Shown one piece after another: positions 53,561 to 62,573 of a stretch of 64,000 bases of DNA. Position numbers and translations under genes: made by a program. Within the stretch, counting starts at the first letter, position 1, and the number at the start of each line of letters is the position of its first letter. Location of the stretch: positions 1 through 64,000 of the forward strand of contig JAJRYT010000010.1 in NCBI GenBank assembly GCA_024275635.1, read 5' to 3'. This stretch comes from Chloroflexota bacterium. Lineage in GTDB: Bacteria > Chloroflexota > Anaerolineae > Promineifilales > Promineifilaceae. Below the pieces are notes generated by a model. It ran no database searches and had not been told where the DNA came from. It was given only the letters and a program-made list of their open reading frames with translations.

Positions 53561-55263
53561 ATGAATATGAAAATTAATCTTCGTTGGCAGTTGCTCCTGG
53601 CAGTTATGGGCATGGGGTTGATTTTGGCCTTGCTCTCATATCAGGTGCAGACGGCAAGTCTTTGCACAACGCGAGTCCCGGCGGCCGGCGGCACGTTTGT
53701 TGAGGGGATTGTGGGAGCGCCACAGCATCTCAATCCTTTGTTGAGTGATCCCTACCCGGTTGACCAGGAATTGGTAAGCCTGATATTTGATGGCTTGACT
53801 ACTTATGATGAAACCGGCAATTTAGTTCCTAGCCTGGCCGAATCCTGGACGGTTAGTGAGGATGGGCTGACATTAACTTTCAGGCTGCGCCAGGATGTGG
53901 TATGGCATGATGGGGAAGCGTTTACGGCCGATGATGTTCTCTTTACCTACGCTCTGCTGCAAGATGACATGTTTCCCGGTTCTGCAGCGCTGAAAAGATT
54001 GTGGCAGGCGGTCACGGTGAATAAGTCTGGCCCATACAGTATTGAGATTATGTTGCCGGAACCATATGCGCCTTTTTTGGAAGCCACAACACGGGGGATT
54101 TTGCCGGCTCATTTGCTAGAAGGGAGTACGGCCGTTTCCCTGCCGGCATCCCCCTTCAATCGCGCCCCCGTTGGCACCGGCCCCTTCATAGTCAACCCCG
54201 GCCAAAACTGGGATCGTGACCACCTCCTCCGGTTAACCCCTAATCCGGCTTATTGGCGGGAAGGCGACCAAATCGCCGCCCTTGAATTCCGTTTCTATCC
54301 CGATGAAACAGCGCTGCTGGAAGCATTTGCCGCTGGCAACATTCAGGCCATCACCAACGTCTCACAAACCATGCTCCCGTCCGTCGCTGCCCAGCCAGGA
54401 ACCCGCCTCTTCACGGCCGCCGAACCACATTATACGGCGCTGATCTTCAACTTAACTGAATCAGGATCTGCTTTAGAAACAGTCGAAGTGCGGCAAGCGT
54501 TGGCCTATGCTTTGGACCGTGACCGGTTGGTAGATGAAACGGTCAACGGACAAGGCGTGCCCCTGGAAGGCCCCTATTTGCCAACTTCATGGGCTTATAA
54601 TCCCGCACTGCTGACGGCCTATGCTTACCAACCTATTACGGCAACGGCGCTGCTGGAGACGGCCGGTTGGCGCTTGCTGGACGGGGCTGCCATCCGGCAA
54701 AGGATGAAACGTCCCTCAACCTGCGGCTGCTTACCCTGGACAATACCCCGGACAAAGAACTGGCCAATCAAGTTGCCGCCCAATGGCGTGAATTGGGAAT
54801 AGGCGTTACTGTTTCAGTGGCGGCCTCAATAGAGGATTTACATGACATGCTGGCGGCCAGAGATTTTGATGTGGCCCTGGTGGAAATTGCTGCCGGTAGT
54901 GACCCGGATTTGTATGATTTTTGGAGTCAGGAGGCAATTGTCCGGGGTCAAAATTATGGCGGCTGGAATAATCGCCGGGCTAGCGAAGCGCTGGAAAACG
55001 GCCGTAAATTATGGAATCGGGATGAAAGACGGCCGTTTTACGCCACCTTCCTGCGCCAATTTAATAATGATTTACCGGCCATTACCCTTTACCAGCACGT
55101 GTACACCTATGCCCTGAGCCAGGATGTGAACCAGGTTGAAATCGGCCAAATTTCCCACCCGCGTGATCGCTATCAAAACTTCGCTGACTGGTTCCTTCTT
55201 TATCGCAGTGTTACCATTAGTTGCCCTGAAGAATCAAATTTAACAGACGTTTATCTGAATTAA
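53561..55263 (+). pseudogene. Family 5 extracellular solute-binding protein with frameshift
   Basis: Two overlapping ORFs (53561-54802 and 54667-55263) together encode one peptide-type substrate-binding protein (SBP_bac_5, as in Opp/Dpp systems). The first has a signal anchor, the family start AGGTFVEGIVGAPQHLNPL and FTADDVLFTYALL. The second continues with LNLRLLTLDNTPDKELANQ and ends in the C-terminal lobe. The frame changes near 54699-54701; one extra A in CGGCAAAGG would restore RQKDETSLNLRLL. No transporter permeases are nearby. This is either a homopolymer sequence error or a recent mutation. Confidence 0.8.
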
Positions 55264-55351
55264 CCTGATAATTTGGTATAATACACACATCATATGGGCT
55301 TCTTTCCATTTTGGAAAACTAAGTCCAACATAAAACTGGGAGATTTTGGAA

Positions 55352-55531
55352 ATGGGAAGTTTAGGCACACCCGAATTACTTATTATTTTGGCTGTCGTAT
55401 TGCTTGTTTTCGGCGTTGGTCGAATCGGCAAACTCGGCAGCGAACTCGGCAAGGGCGTTAGCTCATTCCGCAAAGGATTACGCGAAGGCCAGGAAGAAAA
55501 TACTGAAGAAACCGAAAAGACCGACGGGTAA
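55352..55531 (+). CDS. tatA: Twin-arginine translocase subunit TatA
   Basis: A 59-residue protein with an N-terminal TM (ELLIILAVVLLVFG), the FGxGRIGKLG hinge, an amphipathic helix and a charged tail. ATG 55352 with GGGAG upstream is preferred over the track's TTG. TatA forms the pore for folded proteins. It is part of tatA-tatB-tatC. Confidence 0.93.
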   Translation: MGSLGTPELLIILAVVLLVFGVGRIGKLGSELGKGVSSFRKGLREGQEENTEETEKTDG

Positions 55532-55565
55532 GGGAATGTTTGTGTATGACTTTGGCGTTTGGAAG

Positions 55566-55646
55566 TTGGCAACCAGGTAACCAAGTAATTAGGTAATTGG
55601 TAATTACTCGATTGTCAGCAAACTACAAAGTTGATTTTGAACGAGC
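55566..55646. repeat. heptad array plus TTCAAAATCAACTTTG element
   Basis: GGTAACCAAGTAATTAGGTAATTGGTAATTA-like units are followed by CAAACTACAAAGTTGATTTTGAACG. The same pair of modules, inverted, is at 45687-45786. Confidence 0.7.
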
Positions 55647-55678
55647 GCTGAATACGATACACCGGATTTCAAACACAT

Positions 55679-56119
55679 ATGGATAGTTTTTTTGGAATCG
55701 GCGCACCGGAGCTTATTCTCATCTTGCTATTGGCCGGCATTGTCATGGGGCCGCAGCGGATAAGCCAGGTAGCCCGGTGGCTAGGTAAGACAACAGCACA
55801 ATTACAGGCGATTTCCCGCCAATTTGTGCGCCAATTAAATACAGAATTGGCGGCGGCGGATGAAAGCGGCGATCTGAAAGGGGCGATAGATGATATTCAA
55901 GCCCTGCGCCGCCAGGTGAATGATTTACGCCAGGAGTTAAAGTCTGCCGCCACAAAACCGATAACCGAGGGCAAAACGGCCGTTAACGAATTCCAGGAAA
56001 TGGTTACAAAGAGTTTAACCCCGGCAAATGAACCAGATAATCAAAAAGAGAATCGAATCGCTCCTCCCACATTATCCTCGTTGCCCAACCTGGTTGAAGT
56101 TCCTGACGACCCTGAATAA
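55679..56119 (+). CDS. tatB: TatA/TatB-family translocase subunit
   Basis: A 146-residue protein with one N-terminal TM (GAPELILILLLAGIVMGPQRI), then a long amphipathic and coiled-coil region and an acidic tail. The longer length and position directly before tatC fit TatB, the receptor partner of TatC. Its TAA overlaps the tatC ATG by one base. Confidence 0.85.
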   Translation: MDSFFGIGAPELILILLLAGIVMGPQRISQVARWLGKTTAQLQAISRQFVRQLNTELAAADESGDLKGAIDDIQALRRQVNDLRQELKSAATKPITEGKTAVNEFQEMVTKSLTPANEPDNQKENRIAPPTLSSLPNLVEVPDDPE

Positions 56120-56889
56120 TGAATAACGCCATAGATACCACTGACGTAGAAGAAGGGCCGCAAGATACGATACTGACCCATCTCAACGAACTGCGAAAAC
56201 GGATTACCTGGGATGTTGTCAGTATCACTGTTACCACCGTTCTCAGTTTCATTTTTGCCGAGCAGCTTCTGGATTTTTTGTTAAAACCCTATGCCGCCAG
56301 CAATCCTTTGGGAGCCGAACTGCAAGTCCTACGTCCCACCGAAGGCATCGAAACATTCTTCAAAGTTTCCCTCCTGGCTGGCGCCGTATTATCCATGCCT
56401 ATTATTCTGTACCAACTTTGGCTCTTTATTGCCCCTGGCCTGACGAAAAAAGAACGCAAGTATGTTTATATTTTCTTGCCCAGCGCTTTGCTGCTTTTTG
56501 GACTGGGTATCTCTTTTGCCTGGTTTATCCTGGTGCCGGCCTCCGTGCAATTTCTAGCCAACTTTTTGCCCGATGTATTCAACCCGGATTGGACCGGCCA
56601 GGAGTATATCGGTTTCCTCATCACGATGCTTTTTTGGATAGGGGTCAGTTTCGAGATGCCGGTCATCGTCTATTTCATCGCGCGTGTGGGTCTGGTATCG
56701 GCCCAAACCCTGCGTGAACAGTGGCGTATGGCAATTGTAGCTATTGCGGTTATTGCCGCCGCAATTACGCCTTCTATTGATCCCATTACAATGCTGTTGA
56801 CGATGGCGCCGCTCACAGCGCTCTACGGCTTGAGCATCTTCCTCGCCTATGTGGGGCAGCGCCAGTTCAATAAAGCGATGGCTGTTTAG
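56119..56889 (+). CDS. tatC: Twin-arginine translocase subunit TatC
   Basis: A 256-residue protein with six TM segments. The N-terminal LTHLNELRKRI, TEGIETFFKVSL and the FVPASVQFL-like region are typical; the receptor Glu is in HLNELRKR. It recognises the twin-Arg signal. It is last in the tat operon and convergent with the rhomboid gene. Confidence 0.95.
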   Translation: MNNAIDTTDVEEGPQDTILTHLNELRKRITWDVVSITVTTVLSFIFAEQLLDFLLKPYAASNPLGAELQVLRPTEGIETFFKVSLLAGAVLSMPIILYQLWLFIAPGLTKKERKYVYIFLPSALLLFGLGISFAWFILVPASVQFLANFLPDVFNPDWTGQEYIGFLITMLFWIGVSFEMPVIVYFIARVGLVSAQTLREQWRMAIVAIAVIAAAITPSIDPITMLLTMAPLTALYGLSIFLAYVGQRQFNKAMAV

Positions 56890-56894
56890 AACAG

Positions 56895-57521
56895 TTAGTC
56901 CAGGTCATCCATATCAATAATTAGAGGAGGGACGGCCGTTCTCCGCCGTGTCAGCCAATAAGCGGCCGCGCCGCCGCCAATAAAACCAAACAGATGCGAC
57001 TGCCAAGAAATGCCAATTTGCTGTGGCAGCGCCCCCCAAATCATCCCCCCATACAAAACCAACACAACCATAGACCACACAATGGATGAGAAACTGCGTT
57101 CAAAATAACCACGCAGCAACAAAAACCCAAAGTAGCCAAAAATCAAGCCGCTGGCCCCCAAATGAACCGTGTTCGAGGGCGCAACAAGCCAGATGCCCAG
57201 ACCGCTGACCAGGGTCACGATCACCGATACGACAAAAAAATCACGGAGACGACGCACCATCACAAACCAGCCCAACACCAGGAACGGAACAGTATTCGCC
57301 GCTAAATGACCAAATCCAGCATGCAACAACGGCGCCAATAATATGCCCCAAAGGCCAACGGCCGTTCTCGGCCAAACGCCAAACCTATCCAGCGCTCCTC
57401 GGAAAAACAGTTGGTCCACCGCCTCGATGAACCAGAGGAAACTCACAAATCCGCCCAGAACAGCCACTTGAATCTTGAACACGCCTTGAATTGTTTGTAA
57501 TCTGTTTTTTTGCGCCATCAT
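56895..57521 (-). CDS. Rhomboid-family intramembrane protease
   Basis: A 208-residue, six-TM protein. The catalytic Ser is in GASGLIFG and the catalytic His in WQSHLFGFIGG, so it should be active. It is last in a four-gene unit; its stop lies five bases from the tatC stop on the other strand. Confidence 0.9.
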   Translation of the reverse strand: MMAQKNRLQTIQGVFKIQVAVLGGFVSFLWFIEAVDQLFFRGALDRFGVWPRTAVGLWGILLAPLLHAGFGHLAANTVPFLVLGWFVMVRRLRDFFVVSVIVTLVSGLGIWLVAPSNTVHLGASGLIFGYFGFLLLRGYFERSFSSIVWSMVVLVLYGGMIWGALPQQIGISWQSHLFGFIGGGAAAYWLTRRRTAVPPLIIDMDDLD

Positions 57522-57522
57522 T

Positions 57523-58524
57523 TTATTCTCTAATCAACAAAGCAGCCGCTCCGTTTATCTTGCTGGCTTTCAGCCGCTGCAAAACTGCGTTCGCTTCGGT
57601 AAGCGGGTAAATTTTCACATCCGTTTTAATAGAGATTTCCGCCGCCAATGGCAAAAACTCCTCTACGTCCTTCCGCGTCACATTGGCCACACTGCGTAAT
57701 ACGCGCTCGCCCCACAAAAGGTCGTAAGGCATTTCAGGGATGGGACTCATGTGGATAGAGTTGATAGCCAGCGTTCCGCCCGGACGTAAATGACCCAGCG
57801 CCAATGGAATCAACCAACCAGCAGGGGCAAAAGTAATGGCGGCATTCAGCGAAACCGGCGGCGCATCTTGCGCCAGACCAACCCAGGCTGCGCCCAACGC
57901 CAGAGCATGGCGGCGATGTTCCTCGCTGCGGGTGAAAACGTATACATCGCAATCCCAATGACTGGCCACCTGGATAACCAGATGGGCGCTGGCCCCAAAA
58001 CCGTACAACCCCAGCCGCTGTCCTGGTTGCAGGCCGCTTAAACGCAAAGAGCGATACCCGATAACGCCAGCGCACAACAACGGCGCAGCTTCAGCATCGG
58101 TAAAGTGGTCGGGCAAGGGATAAGCAAACCGCTCATCAACAATGGTGTACTCGGCATAACCGCCAGCAGCATGGAGACCGGTGAAACGAGCGGCGGCGCA
58201 CAAATTTTCCAACCCGCGTTGGCAATAATCGCACGCACCGCAAGCATGATTGAGCCAGGCAACTCCCACTCGCTCCCCGATGGAGAACCGGCGGCTGCCC
58301 GCGCCGTTTTTTTCCACTTTGCCAACAATTTGATGCCCAGGGATGATGGGCAGTTGGGGCAGATCCAATTCTCCTTCAATTGTTTGTAAATCGGTATGAC
58401 AAACGCCGCATACGTTAATTCGTAAGCGAATCTGACCAGGCCCAGGCTCGGGCACGGCCATTTCCACCGCCATCAATGGACTCTCACTAACTGGTTTAGG
58501 CTGCAACAACCGCATCGCTCTCAT
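57523..58524 (-). CDS. Zinc-binding alcohol dehydrogenase
   Basis: A 333-residue medium-chain dehydrogenase. The catalytic zinc site is in CGVCHTDL and GHQIVG. The structural zinc has four Cys (HACGACDYCQRGLENLC), and the NAD loop is GLYGFGASAH. It resembles the small AdhA-like family TIGR02822. It lies between the aldolase and rhomboid genes with 21 bp and one bp gaps. The substrate is unknown. Confidence 0.9.
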   Translation of the reverse strand: MRAMRLLQPKPVSESPLMAVEMAVPEPGPGQIRLRINVCGVCHTDLQTIEGELDLPQLPIIPGHQIVGKVEKNGAGSRRFSIGERVGVAWLNHACGACDYCQRGLENLCAAARFTGLHAAGGYAEYTIVDERFAYPLPDHFTDAEAAPLLCAGVIGYRSLRLSGLQPGQRLGLYGFGASAHLVIQVASHWDCDVYVFTRSEEHRRHALALGAAWVGLAQDAPPVSLNAAITFAPAGWLIPLALGHLRPGGTLAINSIHMSPIPEMPYDLLWGERVLRSVANVTRKDVEEFLPLAAEISIKTDVKIYPLTEANAVLQRLKASKINGAAALLIRE

Positions 58525-58545
58525 AAAACTTTCTCACGCCCCGCT

Positions 58546-59178
58546 TCAAGTTTCCCGCTTATACTTCCCGCCAGCGATCCTATCCAAAATCTGCATATCT
58601 TCTTTGGATAAAACGCGCGGATCGCCCGCCGCCAACGCGGCCAGGTAAATAGCGGCCTGTTCTTCCAATAAATTTAATCGCAGCAGCGCTTGGCCGACCG
58701 ATTTGCCCACAACCACCGCGCCATGATTTTGCAGCATGATAGCCGTGGCGGAACGAAGGGCCAGGGAAACGGCCGTTTTCAGATTCTCCGTCGTGGGGGC
58801 AATATATGGTAAAAGCGGCGTCGTTCTGCCCAAATGTAAGTAAAAATCCGGGGTAAGCGCCGGCAGAGAACGTCCCAGCAGTCCCAAACTAATCACATGC
58901 GCCGGATGAGCATGGATAACGGCTTGCGTTTTCGGCCGTGCCTCATACGCCCCCAAGTGCATCGCCAGCTCCGACGACGGCTGGGGCAGCCGCTGTTCCC
59001 ATTGTGGCGTTCGGGGATTAATAAAGACAAAATCCGACTGGGTTAAACTGCCTAAATCGGCTCCGGAGCGGGTAATCACAATCTTACCCTGAAAACGGCC
59101 GCTTAAATTACCGGCCCACCCCTTCACCATGCCGGCATCCACAATACGCCGTCCCGCTTCAATTAATTGCTCAATCAT
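58546..59178 (-). CDS. Class II aldolase/adducin family protein
   Basis: A 210-residue protein of the L-fuculose-phosphate aldolase type. The zinc His residues are in HAHPAHV and LQNHGAVV, and GNLSGR is the phosphate-binding start. It may cleave a sugar phosphate to DHAP and an aldehyde, which the next gene (an alcohol dehydrogenase) could reduce. It follows PFK after 17 bp. Confidence 0.87.
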   Translation of the reverse strand: MIEQLIEAGRRIVDAGMVKGWAGNLSGRFQGKIVITRSGADLGSLTQSDFVFINPRTPQWEQRLPQPSSELAMHLGAYEARPKTQAVIHAHPAHVISLGLLGRSLPALTPDFYLHLGRTTPLLPYIAPTTENLKTAVSLALRSATAIMLQNHGAVVVGKSVGQALLRLNLLEEQAAIYLAALAAGDPRVLSKEDMQILDRIAGGKYKRET

Positions 59179-59195
59179 GAGTCATCATCCACTCA

Positions 59196-61415
59196 CTAAT
59201 CCCCGCCATTCGGCCCTGGCTGCGCCAAAACTCGGGCAATCGGCCGTAAATCCAGCCACCACTGTCTTTTGGGTCGAGCATGCTCCACATCCAACATGCG
59301 GGGAACATCTTCCAAATTTGTAAACTCAAGTTGGCCGTCTAACTGGCCAATACAAGCGCTCATCGGTTCATCACTGCCAATCTGCGTTTCCAGAAAGTCA
59401 ACACACCGGGCCGCCAATCGTGTCGCCAGGATACGATCAAAGGGAGACGGATCGCCGCCTTGCTGCAAATGACCCAAAATCGCCTGGCGTACATCAAACA
59501 AATCGCCGCCCTCTTCCTCAAACAACGCATGCATAAAACTGGTAGAATAAATCGGGTTGGCCTTTTCATTGCGGATCACCAATCCTACCCGTTTGCCGCG
59601 TCCAAACCCCTCGCGCAGCCTCCGCACATCTTTTACCAAATCGTCCAGCGTCACGCCCTCTTCATGCAAGTAGACCCGCTCGGCGCCAGTTGCTAATGCA
59701 CCCATCAAGGCCAGATACCCGCAAAAATGCCCCATCACTTCTACCACAAAAGTACGCCGGGAGGCAACGGCCGATTGTTTGATTTTGTCTACAGCTTGAA
59801 TGATGCTGTTCAAAGCCGTGTCGGCCCCCACGCTCAACTCAGCGCCAGGCAAATTGTTATTGATGCTGGCCGGCAAGCAAACCATGGGGATATTGAATGC
59901 CGGGAAATTTTCACGCCGACCGTACAGTTCCAAAGCCGATTGATACCCTGTCCAGCCGCCAATCACCAATAATCCCTCAATATTATGTTGTTCCAGGTTA
60001 CGCGCAATCGCGTAAAAATCGCTGCCGCTGGGAACGGTTCGATTTGTCCCCAATTCTGCGCCGCCGCGCGGCGCCCAGCCCCCCACCTTCATCCAGTCTA
60101 CTTCACGAATATCCCCTTTAATCAAGCCGCGAAAACCATTGTAAACACCCAACATGATGTGCCCTTTGTCCGCGCCTAAACGCACCGCCGCGCGAACGGC
60201 CGTATTCATGCCCGGCGCCGGGCTGCCGCCATGAATCACCCCAATACGCAGCCGCCTTTGGCCTGGTTCTGGCTTGTGTGGCAAAGCGCGTACCAGCGTG
60301 CGCACAATCCGGAAAGAATCACGAAAACTACGGCCGCGCAAAGCCATTGCCTGTTCATAATCTTGCGCTTTTATCGCCTCAGCTACCCCCCACGTTTTTT
60401 GCAAACAATAGCTTAACGACGCACGCGTGATTTTATTACGCTGAATGCCAATAACAACCGGTTCCATTTGGGCTTCACCGGAGAGCATCGCGTCTACGGC
60501 AGCGCTCCCCATCTGTGTGCTCACATTACGGTCAAAAGCGCTGGGCGACCCACCGCGCTGCACGTGACCCAACACCGTCACCCGCGTATCTTCATTGAGC
60601 CGCTCCTCCAACACCTGTTTCACGTATTGGCTGGTGATGGGGTTGCCATGCCGATCTTGCGCCCCTTCGGCCACAATAACGATACTGTCACGGCGGCCAA
60701 CCCGGCGGCCCTCGGCTAATACCGCGCACATCTTCCCTTCCCAATCGTCCAGATTAGGCGGCGATTCGGGAATCAGCACCCAATCGGCTCCAGTGGCCAG
60801 CGCGCCCATCAAGGCCAGGTAGCCACAGCGCCGCCCCATCACTTCCACAACAAAGCTGCGCTGGTGACTGGCAGCGGTGCTGGAAATTGCGTCTACCGCA
60901 TCTACGATACGATGCAACGCTGTGTCCGCGCCAATAGTCATGTCGGTTCCGTACATGTCGTTGTCAATTGAGCCAACCAGACCAACAATTTTGAGCGACT
61001 GGTAACGCTCGGCCATTTCCCCGGTGATCTGGCCGGTTTCAGCTAATTCGGCCAATAAGCCCGGCCACTCATTTTGCAAAGCTTGCGCGCCCGTCAAGCT
61101 GCCGTCGCCGCCGATGATGATCAGTCCCTCGATACCGTGTTGGACAAGATTACGGGCGGCTTGTAAACGGCCGTTTCGCTCCCGAAAAGCGTGGCAGCGG
61201 GCCGAGCCGATCACTGTGCCGCCTTTCTGCAAGATTCCGCCCACATCATTCCAGCCCAGGGGCTGAATGCGATCACCGCCATCCACTATGCCCTGGAACC
61301 CTTCGTAAATTGCAAATGTCTTTGCCCCCCGATCCAGGGCAACGCGCACAACAGCCCGCACGGCTGCATTCATCCCTGGCGCATCACCTCCGCTCGTTAA
61401 AACACCGATCTTCAT
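59196..61415 (-). CDS. Tandem 6-phosphofructokinase, eukaryote-like
   Basis: A 739-residue protein made of two PFK halves. The N-terminal half keeps GGDGS (102-106) and the catalytic SIDND (149-153), followed by GTDMTIGADTALHRI. The C-terminal half (from about 390) has GGWTG where GGDGS should be and ASINNN where the catalytic IDND should be, so it cannot be a normal kinase. The same division (active N-half, regulatory C-half) is seen in animal and fungal PFK-1. It phosphorylates fructose 6-phosphate; the phosphoryl donor is most likely ATP. It is first in an operon with the aldolase, ADH and rhomboid genes. Confidence 0.92.
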   Translation of the reverse strand: MKIGVLTSGGDAPGMNAAVRAVVRVALDRGAKTFAIYEGFQGIVDGGDRIQPLGWNDVGGILQKGGTVIGSARCHAFRERNGRLQAARNLVQHGIEGLIIIGGDGSLTGAQALQNEWPGLLAELAETGQITGEMAERYQSLKIVGLVGSIDNDMYGTDMTIGADTALHRIVDAVDAISSTAASHQRSFVVEVMGRRCGYLALMGALATGADWVLIPESPPNLDDWEGKMCAVLAEGRRVGRRDSIVIVAEGAQDRHGNPITSQYVKQVLEERLNEDTRVTVLGHVQRGGSPSAFDRNVSTQMGSAAVDAMLSGEAQMEPVVIGIQRNKITRASLSYCLQKTWGVAEAIKAQDYEQAMALRGRSFRDSFRIVRTLVRALPHKPEPGQRRLRIGVIHGGSPAPGMNTAVRAAVRLGADKGHIMLGVYNGFRGLIKGDIREVDWMKVGGWAPRGGAELGTNRTVPSGSDFYAIARNLEQHNIEGLLVIGGWTGYQSALELYGRRENFPAFNIPMVCLPASINNNLPGAELSVGADTALNSIIQAVDKIKQSAVASRRTFVVEVMGHFCGYLALMGALATGAERVYLHEEGVTLDDLVKDVRRLREGFGRGKRVGLVIRNEKANPIYSTSFMHALFEEEGGDLFDVRQAILGHLQQGGDPSPFDRILATRLAARCVDFLETQIGSDEPMSACIGQLDGQLEFTNLEDVPRMLDVEHARPKRQWWLDLRPIARVLAQPGPNGGD

Positions 61416-61644
61416 CCTTTCAATCCTTATTCTTCGTTTCGATTATTCGGTGCAACCCATGGATCGTATCAATAGTAACCCACCAATCTTGCACCTGTCC
61501 GGCATGAACTGCAAAGAGCCATAAACAGAAAAAAGGCCGTCGCTGTCTGCCTTGCTTCGATTTTACATCCATCTTCTGCTATAATTTCGGCCGTTGGCAA
61601 GCTGTTAACCCTGACCGTTCACAGTCAGGGCCAATCACAAACCC

Positions 61645-61716
61645 GCCCTCGTAGCTCAAAGGATAGAGCAATCGCCTCCTAAGCGATAGATGATGGTTCG
61701 AGTCCGTCCGGGGGTA
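61645..61716 (+). tRNA. tRNA-Arg (CCT)
   Basis: A full cloverleaf of 72 bases. Acceptor GCCCTCG pairs with CGGGGGT (two G-T pairs), with discriminator A. The D stem is GCTC/GAGC, the anticodon stem ATCGC/GCGAT and the loop CTCCTAA with anticodon CCT. The T arm is GATGG/CCGTC with loop TTCGAGT. CCA is not encoded. A hairpin (CCCTGAC/GTCAGGG) lies just upstream. Confidence 0.93.
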
Positions 61717-61763
61717 TTATACAAAAGATGAAGGATGAAGGCAGAAGGCAGATAGTTCCGCCT

Positions 61764-62510
61764 TTAATCTGGTCGTTTCCCAACCACAATCCCCTCTTGC
61801 AGCCGAAAAGTAAACCCATCCCACTGCAAAAAGGCGGTGGCTGCGCCGTGACCTTCCGTTAACATTGCCCGCAGGTATTGCTGCATCACCGCATCATGCC
61901 GCGCGGCCCATTTTTCAAATTCAATACGTTTGTCCACTGTCTCCTGATGGACAACAGTCAAATCCACGTCCGTAAACAGAGTCAGCCATTCGTCCAGGCG
62001 CAGGCAACGGCCGTGACTGGGATCGCGTAACTTCTCAAATGCATTCACATAATCGCCGGCCGCCCCGGTCGGAACCACATTATCCACGACGGCCAATAGC
62101 CCGCCAGGCTCCAGAACGCGGGTTGATTCGCGCACAAACAGTCCCACGTCCTCAAAATGATGCGGCGCAATACGGCAGGTTACCAGGTCAAAACTGGCGT
62201 CGTCATAAGGCAGCGCTTCAGCGTCGGCAGCCTCTACCGTCACATTATCCAGCCCCAATTCCTGCGCCCGCTGTTGGGCAATTGCCAGCATTTCCGGCGT
62301 GATGTCTGTGGCCCAGACGTGAGCGACATGGGGAGCAAACGTAAACGCCGTATGTCCGGCGGCCGTGGCAATGTCCAGCACGCCCCAATCCGGCTTCGGC
62401 TGCACAAGTTCAAGCAATCGCTTCAGGCTGGCTCCTTGGGCATGGGGTTTGCTGGTCACATAATGAGACGCATTGGCGCCAAATTGTTTTTTGATGAGCG
62501 ATTTACTCAT
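61764..62510 (-). CDS. Class I SAM-dependent methyltransferase
   Basis: About 248 residues from ATG 62510 (MSKSLIKKQFG), with GGAG upstream. SAM-binding motifs are LDIATAAGH, TDITPEML and the acidic AADAEALPYDDASFD, as in UbiE/YcgJ-like methyltransferases. The substrate is unknown. It stands alone between the tRNA and priA. Confidence 0.87.
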   Translation of the reverse strand: MSKSLIKKQFGANASHYVTSKPHAQGASLKRLLELVQPKPDWGVLDIATAAGHTAFTFAPHVAHVWATDITPEMLAIAQQRAQELGLDNVTVEAADAEALPYDDASFDLVTCRIAPHHFEDVGLFVRESTRVLEPGGLLAVVDNVVPTGAAGDYVNAFEKLRDPSHGRCLRLDEWLTLFTDVDLTVVHQETVDKRIEFEKWAARHDAVMQQYLRAMLTEGHGAATAFLQWDGFTFRLQEGIVVGKRPD

Positions 62511-62573
62511 GATGATTTTCTCCAATAATATTTACTCGTGATCCGGTATGCAGCCCTCAGAACACCATCGCCG

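Noticed and set aside
54690-54715. Programmed ribosomal frameshift in the peptide-binding protein
   Set aside because: No slippery heptamer or following pseudoknot is visible; a lost A in a short run is simpler.
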